Assembly (NCBI GenBank): GCA_964236535.1
Contig: CAXSEF010000016.1
Coordinates: forward strand, 1-44,741
Reading direction: 5' to 3'
DNA length: 44,741 nt
DNA from: CAXSEF01 sp964236535
GTDB lineage: Bacteria > Pseudomonadota > Alphaproteobacteria > Acetobacterales > Acetobacteraceae
Shown here: piece after piece, positions 34,757 through 43,850 of the stretch
Position numbering within the stretch: the first letter of the stretch is position 1
How the letters are laid out: the number at the start of each line of letters is the position of its first letter
Notes under the pieces: model-generated
What the model was told of the DNA's origin: nothing
Databases searched by the model: none
The model's input: the letters and a program-made list of their open reading frames with translations, nothing else
Translations under genes and position numbers: made by a program

Positions 34757-36385
34757 TCAGTCCCGCTGCGCCGTGACCTGGTCGACGCTGTCGCGCCGCG
34801 GCCCGGTCCTCGGCCCGTCCACTCCCGGGGTCGGCGGCGGCGCGCGGTCGCTGCCGTGCACGTCGAGCGGGTCGAACGGCAGCACCTGGTCGCCAGTGGG
34901 CAGGTCAGCCGTGCTCCACCCGCCGCCCAGCGCCGCGACCAGGCTCACCACCGCCTGGCGCTGCCGGACCTCGATCGCGATCTCGGTGAGCTGTGCGGTC
35001 AGGGCGGTGACCTGCGCCACCAGCACGTTGAGGTAGTTGTCCAGGCCGGCCGTGTACAACGTCAGCGAAAGCTTCTGCGCCTGCAGCGCCTGGCGCACCG
35101 CCTCCTGCCCCTGCTGGCTCTCCACGTCGAGGTGGCTGGTCAGCACCAGCCCGTCCTCGACCTCCTGAAACGCGGCCAGCACCGTCGCGCGATACAGGTC
35201 GCGGGTCTGCGCGTACTGCGACCAGGTCTGCTGCAGCGCCGCGCGGCGCAGCCCGCCCTCGAACAGCGGCAGCATCGCCTGCGCCCCGATGGTCCACAGG
35301 CTGTTGGGCAGGGTGGCCAGGTTGAAGCCGCGGTCCTCGAAGCCGCCCAGCGCGCTGAGCGTGACGCTGGGATAGAACGCGGCGCGGGTGACGCCGATCG
35401 CGGCGTTCGCCGCCGCCATCGAGCGTTCCGCGGTGGCGATGTCGGGGCGGCGCTGCAGCAGGTCCGACGGCACGCCGGCGGGGATCGCCGGCACCGCGAT
35501 CCTCGGGTTGGACTGCGACGCGATCGCGAACGTCGAGGGCAGGGCGCCGACCAGCACGGCGATCGCGTGCTGCAGCACCGCGCGGTTCGCCAGCACGTCG
35601 GTCTCCTGCACCTCCGCCGAGGCGAGCTGGCCCTTGGCACGCGCCACGTCGAGGCCCGAGGCGATCTTGCCCGCCTCGCGCATCACCGTGATATTGACCG
35701 CGAGCGTGTAGTATCCGATCGCCTGGCTCAGCACCGCGTCCTCGGTGTCGAAGCCGCGCAGCGCCACGTAGTCGGTGGCGAGCTCGGCCTGCAGGCTGAG
35801 CCGCGCGGTCGCGAGCGTCGCCGCACTGCCCTGGGCGAGCCGCTTCTGGATGCGGGTCTCGTTGCTGATCGCCTCCCAGAAGTCGGGCACCCAGGACGCG
35901 GTGGCGTCGATCTGGTTCGAGGACTCGACATTGGGACCGCCACCGCCGTTGCGAAACAGGCGGTTGGCCGATTGCCGGTTGTCCGTCGTGTTGCCGCCGA
36001 CGCCGATCTGCGGGAACAGCCCGGCCCGGGCTTCTGCCGCGAGGTCGCGGGCCTGGGTGTACAGCTCGGCCTGCGCCTGCAGGTTCGGGTTGATCGCGTC
36101 GGCCTGGTTCTCCAGCCGGTCCAGCACCGGGTCGCCGAACAGCCGCCACCACGGGCCACGCGCCAGCGCGTCCTCCGGCCGGCCGACCTTGAACGGCGCC
36201 GAGCCCTGGTAGCTGGCCGGCAGGATGAAGTGCGGCGGGCGGTAGACCGGCGCCAGGTCGCAGGCCGCGAGCGGGAGCATCGCCAGCGCCAGGACACCCG
36301 CTCCCGGCAGGCCCGGCCCGGGGACGCGAAGCCGCCGGACGGCCCATCTCGCGGCGCCACGCTGTGTCCGGCGCGGCGTGATCAA
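34757..36385 (-). CDS. Outer-membrane efflux lipoprotein, NodT/OprM family
   Basis: 542 residues if the TTG at 36385 is used; the TTG overlaps the TGA of the upstream periplasmic adaptor (TTGA) and no other start precedes the lipobox. The signal LALAMLPLAACDLAPVYRPP has a clear lipobox (LAAC). The family repeats are present: PWWRLFGDPVLDRLENQADA, the central PDIATAERSMAAANAAIGVT and FYPSVTLSALGGF, and FEVEDGLVLTSH-like helices (AAFQEVEDGLVLT). It forms the trimeric outer-membrane channel for the RND pump. A Pro-rich C-tail (APPPTPGVDGPRTGP) is unusual but probably harmless. Confidence 0.9.
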   Translation of the reverse strand: MITPRRTQRGAARWAVRRLRVPGPGLPGAGVLALAMLPLAACDLAPVYRPPHFILPASYQGSAPFKVGRPEDALARGPWWRLFGDPVLDRLENQADAINPNLQAQAELYTQARDLAAEARAGLFPQIGVGGNTTDNRQSANRLFRNGGGGPNVESSNQIDATASWVPDFWEAISNETRIQKRLAQGSAATLATARLSLQAELATDYVALRGFDTEDAVLSQAIGYYTLAVNITVMREAGKIASGLDVARAKGQLASAEVQETDVLANRAVLQHAIAVLVGALPSTFAIASQSNPRIAVPAIPAGVPSDLLQRRPDIATAERSMAAANAAIGVTRAAFYPSVTLSALGGFEDRGFNLATLPNSLWTIGAQAMLPLFEGGLRRAALQQTWSQYAQTRDLYRATVLAAFQEVEDGLVLTSHLDVESQQGQEAVRQALQAQKLSLTLYTAGLDNYLNVLVAQVTALTAQLTEIAIEVRQRQAVVSLVAALGGGWSTADLPTGDQVLPFDPLDVHGSDRAPPPTPGVDGPRTGPRRDSVDQVTAQRD

Positions 36386-37683
36386 CGCGGGTCGCCCTCC
36401 GTCTCGGTGTCGCCTTTGGCCGGCGCGCTTGTGGCCGCGGGCCCGGGCTGGCGCGCCGTGTCCGCGCTGTCCTGTTCGGACGGCGCGTCCGCGGGCGCAG
36501 CCTTGCCGCCAGCCTGGGACTGCGCGTCGTAGCCTTTCGCCGGCTGGGTCACCTGCACCGTCTCTCCCTCGAGCAAGCCTGCCGAGGGGTCGTTGACCAG
36601 CCGGTCGGACGCGTTCAGCCCGCTCACCACCTGCACGGTGCGCCCGAGGTTCAGCCCCAGCGTCACATTCTGCAGGTGCACACGGTTCTGCGCGTCGACG
36701 AGCGCCACCTGCATTCCCTCGGCGCGGAACAGCAGCGACTGCTCCGGCACGATCAGCAGGTCCGGGTCGCCCGGCACGCTGAAATGCACGTTGGCGAAGG
36801 TGCCGGGCCAGATCGCATGGTCGCGGTTGTCGACGGTCAGCTCGGTGGTCACGCTGCGCGACTGCGGGTTGAAGGCTTCGGCGGTGGTCTCGTACTGCGC
36901 CTCGAAGCTGCGGTTGGGGAACTGCGGCAGCTTCAGCGTCGCGGTCAGCCCGGGCCTGAGCAGGGCGGCATAGTCTTCCGGCACCGAGACGAACACCCGC
37001 AGCCGGTGGATGTCGGCCACCGTGAACAGCTCCGACGCCGCGCCGGGCGAGCCCGCATCCCCGCCGGCCGCGTTGACGAAGGCGCCCAGGTCGGTGCGCC
37101 GCGAGGTGACCACGCCGTCGAAGGGCGCCACGATCCGCTTGAACGATTCCAGCGCCTGGTAGCGCGCGACCTCGTGCTGCGAGGCCTGCACCTGGGCGTC
37201 CTGCGCCTCGGCGTCCGCGACCTGCACGTCGACTTCCTGCTGCGCCACCGCCTGGGTCCCGGACAGCGCGGTCCAGCGCCGTGCCGTCACCCGTGCGAGC
37301 CTGGCCCGGGCGTCGGCCACCTTGAGGTTGGCCTGCGCCGAGCCGAGCTGTTCGTCGAGCGCCGGCGCGTCGATCGTGGCCAGCACATCGCCCTTCCTGA
37401 CCGTGGCGCCGAAATCCTTGTTCCAGCTGCTGACGTAGCCCGCGACCTGCGCATAGATCGGCGCCTCGTACCAGGCGTTGACGTTGCCGGGCAGGTCCAG
37501 GCTGCGCGTGGCCGGCCCGCGAGAGGGGGAGATCAGCTCGACGCGCGGCACGGCCTCGTCCTCGGCCGTGCTCTTGAGCGCGGCCAGCGCACTGCCGCGG
37601 CTCCACAGGCCCCAGCCCACCAGCCCGAGTGCAGCCACCGTGACGGCGATGCTCGCCAGTGCGCCGTTGCCCACGCGCCTCAT
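36382..37683 (-). CDS. RND efflux periplasmic adaptor (HlyD/MFP family)
   Basis: 433 residues from the ATG at 37683 (GGGAG about 9 bases upstream). A signal-anchor (LASIAVTVAALGLVGWGLWS) is followed by the lipoyl-type half-motif YAQVAGYVSSWNKDFGATVR, a helical hairpin (DVQVADAEAQDAQVQASQHE), the returning FKRIVAPFDGVVTSRRTDLG and the beta-barrel with FTVADIHRLRVFVSVPEDYA. A low-complexity acidic and Ala/Pro tail ends the protein. It bridges the inner-membrane pump and the outer-membrane channel. It lies 51 bp after the pump gene and overlaps the NodT gene. Confidence 0.93.
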   Translation of the reverse strand: MRRVGNGALASIAVTVAALGLVGWGLWSRGSALAALKSTAEDEAVPRVELISPSRGPATRSLDLPGNVNAWYEAPIYAQVAGYVSSWNKDFGATVRKGDVLATIDAPALDEQLGSAQANLKVADARARLARVTARRWTALSGTQAVAQQEVDVQVADAEAQDAQVQASQHEVARYQALESFKRIVAPFDGVVTSRRTDLGAFVNAAGGDAGSPGAASELFTVADIHRLRVFVSVPEDYAALLRPGLTATLKLPQFPNRSFEAQYETTAEAFNPQSRSVTTELTVDNRDHAIWPGTFANVHFSVPGDPDLLIVPEQSLLFRAEGMQVALVDAQNRVHLQNVTLGLNLGRTVQVVSGLNASDRLVNDPSAGLLEGETVQVTQPAKGYDAQSQAGGKAAPADAPSEQDSADTARQPGPAATSAPAKGDTETEGDPR

Positions 37684-37734
37684 GGCGACACGCTCCCCAG
37701 GCGGGATGGCGCCAGCCACGGCGGCGCGCGGAAT

Positions 37735-40700
37735 TCAGGGGCTGGCATGGGTCATGGCCCGCATCGGGTCCTGCGCCGGAACGCGTGCCGCGCCGGGAGG
37801 CACCGCCCTGCGGCCCGGCCGGCGGGTGTGCACCAGCGCGAACACGCACGGCACGAACAGCAGCGTGGCAAAGGTCGCCACCAGCAGCCCGCCGATCACC
37901 GCGCGCCCGAGCGGCGCGTTCTGGGTGTTGGACACCGACATGGGCAGCATGCCGATCATCATCGCGAGCGCCGTCATCAGCACCGGACGCACCCGGCCAT
38001 ACCCTGCCTCGACCGCGGCGCGCATCGCGTCGCCATGCTCCTGCAGCCGGTCGCGCGCGAACGAGACCACCAGGATCGAGTTCGCGGTCGCGGTGCCCAT
38101 GCACATGATCGCTCCGGTCAGCGCCGGAACCGACAGGGTGGTGCGGGTGATGAACAGGCTCCACACGATGCCGGCCAACGCCCCGGGCAGCGCCGTGATG
38201 ATGATGAACGGGTCGAGCCAGGACTGGAAGTTCACGACGATCACCAGATAGACCAGCACGATCGCGAGCGCCAATCCGCCGATCAGCTGGCGGTAGGCGC
38301 TCGACATCGTCTGCGCCTGGCCGCGCATCTCGATCGTGGCGCCCTGCGGGAGCTGGCCGCGCATCTGCTCGACGACCTGGACCACCGCGTCGTTCACCGC
38401 GCCCAGGTCGCGTCCGGTGTTGCCCGCGTAGATGTCGATCACCGGCAGGATCGAGTAGTGCGAGACGGCGAGCGGCGAGCCGGTCTGGGTGATGCGGCTC
38501 AGCGCGCCGAGCAGCTGCGGGGCGGCGCCGGAGGGATTGCCGTCGCCATGGTCGATCGGCACGGTCTCCAGGTCGCCGAGGCTGGCGAGCTGCTCCTGCG
38601 GCGTCTGCAGGTTCACCAGGCGCGAGATGCCGTTCGTCGGGTCGAGCCAGTAGGTCGGCGCCAGCTGCCCGGAGCCGGACAGCGTCGACAATGCGTTGTT
38701 GGCGATGTCGGCCTCGGTGAGCCCGGTGCCGAGCGCGAAGGTCCGCGCCGAGGCGATGCGCAGCGTCGGCTGGCCCATGGCCTGCTCGACGATCGGGTCG
38801 GCGATGCCGGGGATGCGCCGCAGCCTCGCCGCGACCTGCTGCGCGTAGGCGAGGTTGGCCTGCTGGTCGCGTCCGACCACCTGCACGTCGATCGGCGAGG
38901 GCAGGCCGAAATTGAGGATCTTCGCGGTGATGTCGCCCGGCAGGAAGGTGAACTCGGTGCCGGGGAAGCGCTGCTGCAGGCCGTGGCGCAGTGTCGCCTC
39001 GTAGCGCATGACCGGGGCTGCCGCCTGGTTCAGGCTGATGGTGATGTCGCAATCCTGCGGCCCGATGGTGCCGCTGGCGTTGTAGGCCTGGTTGATCGCG
39101 CTGATCGGCAGGCCGCAGTTGTCGATCACGTTGGCGACGCGGCCGGGCAGCAGCTGCTGCACCGCCTGGTCCACCAGCACCGCGAGCTTGCCCGCCTCCT
39201 CGATGCGCAGCCCGATCGGGCCGCGCATGTGCATGTCGATCTCGCCCGAATCGAGGCTGGGGAAGAAGTCCCGGCCGAGCGACAGCACCAGCAGCATCGA
39301 GGCGAGGGTCGCCGCGGTGAAGCCCACGATGAAGCGGCCGCGCCGGGCGACCACGCTCGCGAGCAGGTCGCGGTAGGCGTCGCGGAAGCGGGTGAACCGG
39401 GTCTCGAAGCCGCGCTGGAACCGGGTAAACGGACCGCCGCGCGGCGGCGGCTCGCCGTTGCGTGCCGCCCGGTGCGCCGCCCGGTGCGCCGCCACCTGGG
39501 CGCGCAGCAGGAACGCCGCCATCGTCGGCACCAGGGTGCGGCTGAGGATGAACGAGGCGACCATCGCGAAGATGATCGCCTCGGCCAGCGGCAGGAACAG
39601 GTAGCCCGCGATGCCGGAAAGCTGGAACAGCGGCAGCCAGACGATGCAGATGCACAGCGTGGCCACGAAGGTCGGCACCACGATCTGGTTCGCCGCCTCG
39701 ATGATCGCCGGCTCCAGCTCCTGCCCGGTCTCGAGGTGGGCGTCGATGTTCTCGATCATCACCGTGGCATCGTCGACCAGGATGCCCACCGCGAGCGCCA
39801 GCCCGCCCAGCGTCATCACGTTGATCGTCTGCCCCACCAGCGACAGCACCAGCACCGACGACAGGATCGCCAGCGGGATCGACGTCGCCACGATCAGCGT
39901 CGAGCGCCACGAGCCGAGGAACAGCAGCACCGTCAGCCCGGTGAGCACCGCGGCGGTCAGCATCTCCCTGACCACGTCCTCGACCGAACCGCGCACGAAG
40001 GTCGAGGCGTCGGTGAGCGGCGTGATGGTGATGCCGGGCGGCAGCGTCTTCTCGATCTGCGGGATCCTGGCCTTGATGCCCTCGACCACGGCGAGCGTGG
40101 ACGCGCTGCCGGTCTTGATCACCTGCAGCAGCACCGACTGCAGACCGTGCACCAGCACGATGTTGGTCAGCGGCTGGGTGCCGAGATAGACGTGGGCGAC
40201 CTGGCCGAGCGTGACCGTGGCGCCGCCCACCTGCTGGATCGGCAGGCTGTTGAAGCTGTCGAGCCGGAGCGGCGAGGCGTTGGTGGCGACTAGGTAGTCG
40301 AGCGCGCCGACCTTCTGGTCGCCGGTGGGCAGCACGATGTTCTGTCCGGCCAGCGCGCGCGAGACGTCCTGTGCCGACAGGTTGTGCGCCAGCAGCTTCT
40401 TCTGGTCGAGATCGACCTCGACGTTGGTGATCGAGCCGCCGTACGGGAACGGGATCGCCGCGCCCTTCACCGAGACCAGCGACGGGCGGATCAGGTTGGT
40501 GGCGATGTCGAACAGCTCGGAGCCGGTCCGGCCGGCGCCGGCGACCTGCAGCGACAGCACCGGGACCGAGGAGGCGTTGTAGACCAGCACCTGCGGGGGG
40601 GTGATGCCCGCCGGCATCTGCTTGAGCACGGTCTGCGAGGCCGCGGTGATCTGCGCCTGTGCGGTCGCGACGTCGGTGCCGGGCTGGAAGAAGATCTTCA

Positions 40701-40977
40701 CGATGCCGCGGCCGTAGAGCGACTGGCTCTCCATGTGCTCGATGTTGTCGACCGTGGCCGTGAGCGAGCGCTCGTAGTAGTAGACGATGCGTCCGGACAT
40801 GTCCTCGGGCGTCAGGCCGGTGTAGGTCCAGATCACCGACACCACAGGGATGTTGATGCTGGGGAACACGTCGGTCGGCGTGCGCAGCACCGCGAGCCCG
40901 CCGAACAGCAGGATCAGGATCGACAGCACCACGAAGGTGTACGGCCGGCGCAGCGCGACCAGGACGATGGCGTTCAT
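37735..40977 (-). CDS. RND-family efflux pump (AcrB/HAE1-like)
   Basis: 1080 residues from the ATG at 40977 (MNAIVLVALRRPYTFVVLSI), a full-length pump. Twelve membrane segments and two large periplasmic loops are evident. The proton-relay signature in the fourth helix is present (GGLALAVGILVDDATVMIEN), as are LRTPTDVFPSINIPVVSVIW near the start and GTATANSILVVSFARDRLQE in the tenth/eleventh helix region. The gene order pump-adaptor-channel is different from mexAB-oprM but common in this clade. Substrate (drug, solvent or dye) is not predictable. There is no regulator beside it. The 335-bp stretch upstream (40978-41312) shows no gene apart from repeat copy H. Confidence 0.94.
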   Translation of the reverse strand: MNAIVLVALRRPYTFVVLSILILLFGGLAVLRTPTDVFPSINIPVVSVIWTYTGLTPEDMSGRIVYYYERSLTATVDNIEHMESQSLYGRGIVKIFFQPGTDVATAQAQITAASQTVLKQMPAGITPPQVLVYNASSVPVLSLQVAGAGRTGSELFDIATNLIRPSLVSVKGAAIPFPYGGSITNVEVDLDQKKLLAHNLSAQDVSRALAGQNIVLPTGDQKVGALDYLVATNASPLRLDSFNSLPIQQVGGATVTLGQVAHVYLGTQPLTNIVLVHGLQSVLLQVIKTGSASTLAVVEGIKARIPQIEKTLPPGITITPLTDASTFVRGSVEDVVREMLTAAVLTGLTVLLFLGSWRSTLIVATSIPLAILSSVLVLSLVGQTINVMTLGGLALAVGILVDDATVMIENIDAHLETGQELEPAIIEAANQIVVPTFVATLCICIVWLPLFQLSGIAGYLFLPLAEAIIFAMVASFILSRTLVPTMAAFLLRAQVAAHRAAHRAARNGEPPPRGGPFTRFQRGFETRFTRFRDAYRDLLASVVARRGRFIVGFTAATLASMLLVLSLGRDFFPSLDSGEIDMHMRGPIGLRIEEAGKLAVLVDQAVQQLLPGRVANVIDNCGLPISAINQAYNASGTIGPQDCDITISLNQAAAPVMRYEATLRHGLQQRFPGTEFTFLPGDITAKILNFGLPSPIDVQVVGRDQQANLAYAQQVAARLRRIPGIADPIVEQAMGQPTLRIASARTFALGTGLTEADIANNALSTLSGSGQLAPTYWLDPTNGISRLVNLQTPQEQLASLGDLETVPIDHGDGNPSGAAPQLLGALSRITQTGSPLAVSHYSILPVIDIYAGNTGRDLGAVNDAVVQVVEQMRGQLPQGATIEMRGQAQTMSSAYRQLIGGLALAIVLVYLVIVVNFQSWLDPFIIITALPGALAGIVWSLFITRTTLSVPALTGAIMCMGTATANSILVVSFARDRLQEHGDAMRAAVEAGYGRVRPVLMTALAMMIGMLPMSVSNTQNAPLGRAVIGGLLVATFATLLFVPCVFALVHTRRPGRRAVPPGAARVPAQDPMRAMTHASP

Positions 40978-41211
40978 GCGGGTCGGCGGACCGCTGGCCT
41001 GCGGGCGGTCGGTTCGGCGCTGATCGGCATCGTCCAATCCTCGCTGGTTGGCGGGAAGTCGTCGCCGCGGCGGCTGCGTCCGGGGGTGAAATAGCACCGG
41101 CGTTCCACTGCCTTCCCGGGCGCGCAAGGACGATGTGGCACGGCCAGGCGCGGCAGCGCCAGCCCGTGCGCTGGGCGGGCTCGGGAGCGGACCGCGGGCG
41201 TAGGGCGGCGT

Positions 41212-41284
41212 CGGTCAGGCAAGCAGGCAAGGCCAGAGGCTCCGCCAAAGGCCGAGCCTCTGGAATCCATCTGTTCAGGGGCGG
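41212..41284 (-). repeat. Mosaic palindromic repeat, partial copy H
   Basis: Minus-strand fragment: GGTCAGGCAAGCAGGCAAGG and CCAGAGGCTCCGCCAAAGGC followed by CGAGCCTCTGG match the right end of copy A, with a palindrome in which the CCAAAGG arm has replaced part of the loop. It sits about 235 bp upstream of the RND pump start, next to the end of eutC. Confidence 0.7.
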
Positions 41285-41312
41285 CGGGAGGGCTTCGGCT
41301 GCCGGGGCCGCG

Positions 41313-42263
41313 CTACCTCATGGTCGGCGGTGCGGAGCCGGGGTTGGTGCTGCGGCCTGCTCCTTCGGAGGCCGGTCCAGGGCGGCTCGCCCTGGCGGAG
41401 TCCAGAGGCAGCGCCTCTGGCCTTGCCTGGTCCCCCGACAGGTCCTTGAGCGACACTCCCGACCGCCCGCCGGCGCGCATGGCTGCGAGCAGGTGGACGA
41501 TGCGGTGCGCCGCCGCGTCGAGGTCGAGGCCGTGCGCGTGGATGTTGGACACGCAGTTGCGGGCGGCGTCGGTGGTGGCGGGACCGGGCGCCCAGGTGAG
41601 GTAGGCGCCGAGGCTCTCGGGGACGGAGAGGCCGGGGCGCTCGCCGATCAGCACGGCGACGGCGCCGGCGCGCAGCAGGGCGGCCACCTTGTCGCCGCTG
41701 GCGACGCGGCCCTGCCGTACCACGACCGGGGGGGCGATGCGCCAGCCCTGGTCGCCGAGTGCGGCGGCGATCCGGTGCAGCAGCGGGGCGGCGGCGGCGG
41801 CGGCGCGGGCGGAGAGGCCGTCGACCACGACGAGCGCCAGGTCCCAGCCGGCGGCGTGCGGCTGCAGCACTGCGGCGGCGGCGTCGTCGAGGTCGCGGCC
41901 GAGGTCGGGTCGGCGCAGGTAGGTGGTGCGGTCCGGGCAGCGGCTGTGCACCAGCAGCGCCGGCCGGTCGGGGGTGGCGAGTGCGGCGGCCAGGGCGGCG
42001 GCGTCGAGCGTGGCGTGCACCGCGTCGCGGGCGCGGGCGTGGGCGAGGCGGAACTCCAGCAGCGGCCGGGTGGCGAGCGCGGCGCCGCTGCGCGCGAGGC
42101 CGATGCGGGCGGGAGTCAGGGCGCGGAGCGGCGCCCAGGGGTCCGCGCCGGATGTGGCAGCGGGCGGGGCTGGCGGGGGCGCGGCCGAAGCGGCGGGCGG
42201 GGCGGGCGGCGCCCGGGCGGGAGCTTGGCTTGCGGTGGGTGGGGGCGCGGGCGGCTCGGGCAC
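41313..42263 (-). CDS. eutC: Ethanolamine ammonia-lyase light (small) subunit
   Basis: 316 residues from a GTG at 42263, 3 bp after the eutB stop. The first 45 residues are an Ala/Pro-rich extension. The core is typical EutC: TPARIGLARSGAALATRPLL, FRLAHARARDAVHATLD, LALVVVDGLSARA, VAVLIGERPGLSVPESLGAY, and ARNCVSNIHAHGLDLDAAAH. The normal family end is near SGVSLKDLSG; the last 40 residues or so are encoded by repeat copy I, giving an odd tail (PEALPLDSARASRPGPASEG). With EutB it forms the adenosylcobalamin-dependent enzyme that splits ethanolamine to acetaldehyde and ammonia. Confidence 0.92.
   Translation of the reverse strand: MPEPPAPPPTASQAPARAPPAPPAASAAPPPAPPAATSGADPWAPLRALTPARIGLARSGAALATRPLLEFRLAHARARDAVHATLDAAALAAALATPDRPALLVHSRCPDRTTYLRRPDLGRDLDDAAAAVLQPHAAGWDLALVVVDGLSARAAAAAAPLLHRIAAALGDQGWRIAPPVVVRQGRVASGDKVAALLRAGAVAVLIGERPGLSVPESLGAYLTWAPGPATTDAARNCVSNIHAHGLDLDAAAHRIVHLLAAMRAGGRSGVSLKDLSGDQARPEALPLDSARASRPGPASEGAGRSTNPGSAPPTMR
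41375..41432 (+). repeat. Mosaic palindromic repeat, partial copy I, inside the 3' end of eutC
   Basis: CCAGGGCGGCTCGCCCTGG (41377-41395), CGGAGT and CCAGAGGCAGCGCCTCTGG (41402-41420), followed by CCTTGCCTGG, match the right end of copies B and J. It lies within the coding frame of eutC on the opposite strand orientation. Together with copy H it may be a single element split by rearrangement. Confidence 0.75.
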
Positions 42264-42266
42264 GGC

Positions 42267-43643
42267 TCAGGCCGGCAGCAGGGCGCGCAGGGCCGGTGGG
42301 AAGCCGGGCGGGCGCACCCGGCCGCGCGCGTCGCTCAGGCCCTGGGTGTGCAGCCAGGCCTCGAACTCGGGGGCGGGGCGGCGGCCGAGCAGCTCGCGGA
42401 TCGCCAGGGCGTCGGTGAACGAGGTGGACTGGTAGCCGAGCATGATGTCGTCGGCGCCGGGGACGCCCATCACGTAGGTGACGCCGGCGGCGACCAGCAG
42501 GGCGAGCAGGGCGTCGGCGTCGTCCTGGTCGGCCTCGGCGTGGTTGGTGTAGCAGACGTCCACCCCCATCGGCAGGCCGAGCAGCTTGCCGCAGAAGTGG
42601 TCCTCCAGGCCGGCGCGGGCGATCTGCTTGCCGTCATAGAGGTATTCCGGGCCGATGAAGCCGACCACGCTGTTGACCAGCAGCGGGCGGAAGGCGCGGG
42701 CCACGGCGTAGGCGCGGGCCTCCAGGGTCTGCTGGTCGCAGCCGTGGTGGGCGCCGGCGGACAGCGCGCTGCCCTGCCCGGTCTCGAAGTACATCACGTC
42801 CTGGCCGAGGGTGCCGCGGTCGAGCGAGAGGGCGGCGTCCTGCGCCTCGGCGAGGAGGGCGAGGTCGACGCCGAAGCTGCGGTTGGTGCCCTCGGTGCCG
42901 CCGATCGACTGGAACACCAGGTCGACCGGGGCGCCGGCGTGGATCAGCCCCAGCGTCGTGGTCACGTGGGCGAGCACGCAGGTCTGGGTCGGGATGTCGA
43001 GGCGGGCGCGCACGTCGTCGAGCAGGCAGAGCAGGGCGCGGGTGCGCTCCGGACTGTCGCTGGCGGGGTTGATGCCGAGCACCGCGTCCCCGGCGCCGAG
43101 CAGCAGCCCGTCGAGCAGGCTGGCGGCGACGCCGTGGATGTCGTCCGAGGGGTGGTTGGGCTGCAGGCGGGTGGAGAGCCGGCCGGGCAGGCCGATGGTG
43201 TTGCGGAATCGGGTGGTGACGCGGCAGCGCGCGGCGACCGCCATCAGGTCCTGCAGCCGGCACAGCTTGCTGACCGCGGCGGCCATCTCCGGGGTCAGGC
43301 CGGGGGCGAGGGCGGCCAGCGCCGGCGGGGTCGCGGCGTCGGACAGCAGCCAGTCGCGCAGGGCGCCCACGGTCAGCGCCGCGACCGGCGCGAAGGCCGC
43401 GGGGTCATGGCGGTCGATGATCAGGCGGGTGACCTCGTCGTGCTCGTAGGGGACCAGCGCCTCGTTCAGGAAGCGTTGCAGCGGCACGTCGGCAAGCGCC
43501 CACTGCGCCGCGACCCGCTCCTCCTCGGAAGCCGCGGCCACGCCGGCCAGCTCGTCCCCGCTGCGCCGCGGGCTGGCGCAGGCGAGCAGGGCCGCGAGGT
43601 CGGCAAAGGTGTGCCGGGTGGTTCCGAGCGTTGCCGCATACAT
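42267..43643 (-). CDS. eutB: Ethanolamine ammonia-lyase heavy (large) subunit
   Basis: 458 residues from the ATG at 43643 (E. coli EutB has 453). The sequence is colinear with the family: RSGDELAGVAAASEEERVAA, PGRLSTRLQPNHPSDDIHGV, PTQTCVLAHVTTTLGLIHAG, then FETGQGSALSAGAHHGCDQQ and GFIGPEYLYDGKQIARAGLE, the latter lining the active site, and GVDVCYTNHAEADQDDADAL. It binds ethanolamine and, with EutC, adenosylcobalamin. No eutA reactivase, permease or shell-protein gene is in the window, so this looks like the free cytosolic form of ethanolamine use, as a nitrogen source. Confidence 0.96.
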   Translation of the reverse strand: MYAATLGTTRHTFADLAALLACASPRRSGDELAGVAAASEEERVAAQWALADVPLQRFLNEALVPYEHDEVTRLIIDRHDPAAFAPVAALTVGALRDWLLSDAATPPALAALAPGLTPEMAAAVSKLCRLQDLMAVAARCRVTTRFRNTIGLPGRLSTRLQPNHPSDDIHGVAASLLDGLLLGAGDAVLGINPASDSPERTRALLCLLDDVRARLDIPTQTCVLAHVTTTLGLIHAGAPVDLVFQSIGGTEGTNRSFGVDLALLAEAQDAALSLDRGTLGQDVMYFETGQGSALSAGAHHGCDQQTLEARAYAVARAFRPLLVNSVVGFIGPEYLYDGKQIARAGLEDHFCGKLLGLPMGVDVCYTNHAEADQDDADALLALLVAAGVTYVMGVPGADDIMLGYQSTSFTDALAIRELLGRRPAPEFEAWLHTQGLSDARGRVRPPGFPPALRALLPA

Positions 43644-43718
43644 CAGCGTGCCCCGTGCTGGCCGAGGGCCAGCGTGTGCGTGGGGCGGGGGGTTGGCAAG
43701 CCCGTGCCGGGGGGAAAG

Positions 43719-43832
43719 TGTCCGGCGGGACCGGACAGTACTCACGCGGCGAGACAGAAGTGTCCGGTGCGGCCGGACACTTTCGGGCGGAAGTGTCCGG
43801 CGGGACCGGACAGTTTCGGGGGGAGTGTCCGG
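43719..43832. promoter_or_regulatory. Array of TGTCCGG palindromes upstream of eutBC
   Basis: Three perfect 7-bp palindromes, TGTCCGG-N5-CCGGACA, at 43719-43737, 43761-43779 and 43794-43812, plus a fourth half-site TGTCCGG at 43826-43832. Their starts are 42, 33 and 32 bp apart, close to multiples of a helical turn. They begin 76 bp upstream of the eutB ATG. Two sites share the spacer CGGGA and one has TGCGG. The pattern suggests cooperative binding of a dimeric regulator, or alternatively remnants of a transposon end. Confidence 0.6.
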
Positions 43833-43850
43833 CGGCGCGTGACGGCGGGC

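Noticed and set aside
34757..41248. A single giant minus-strand open frame of over 2000 codons
   Set aside because: Only its last 542 codons are a gene (the NodT-type channel). The rest is the out-of-frame shadow of the RND pump and adaptor, which lack stop codons in other frames because of the GC content.
41313..43643. Part of a bacterial microcompartment operon
   Set aside because: Only eutB and eutC are present; no shell-protein (BMC), eutA, eutD/E/G or eutR-like genes lie in the window.
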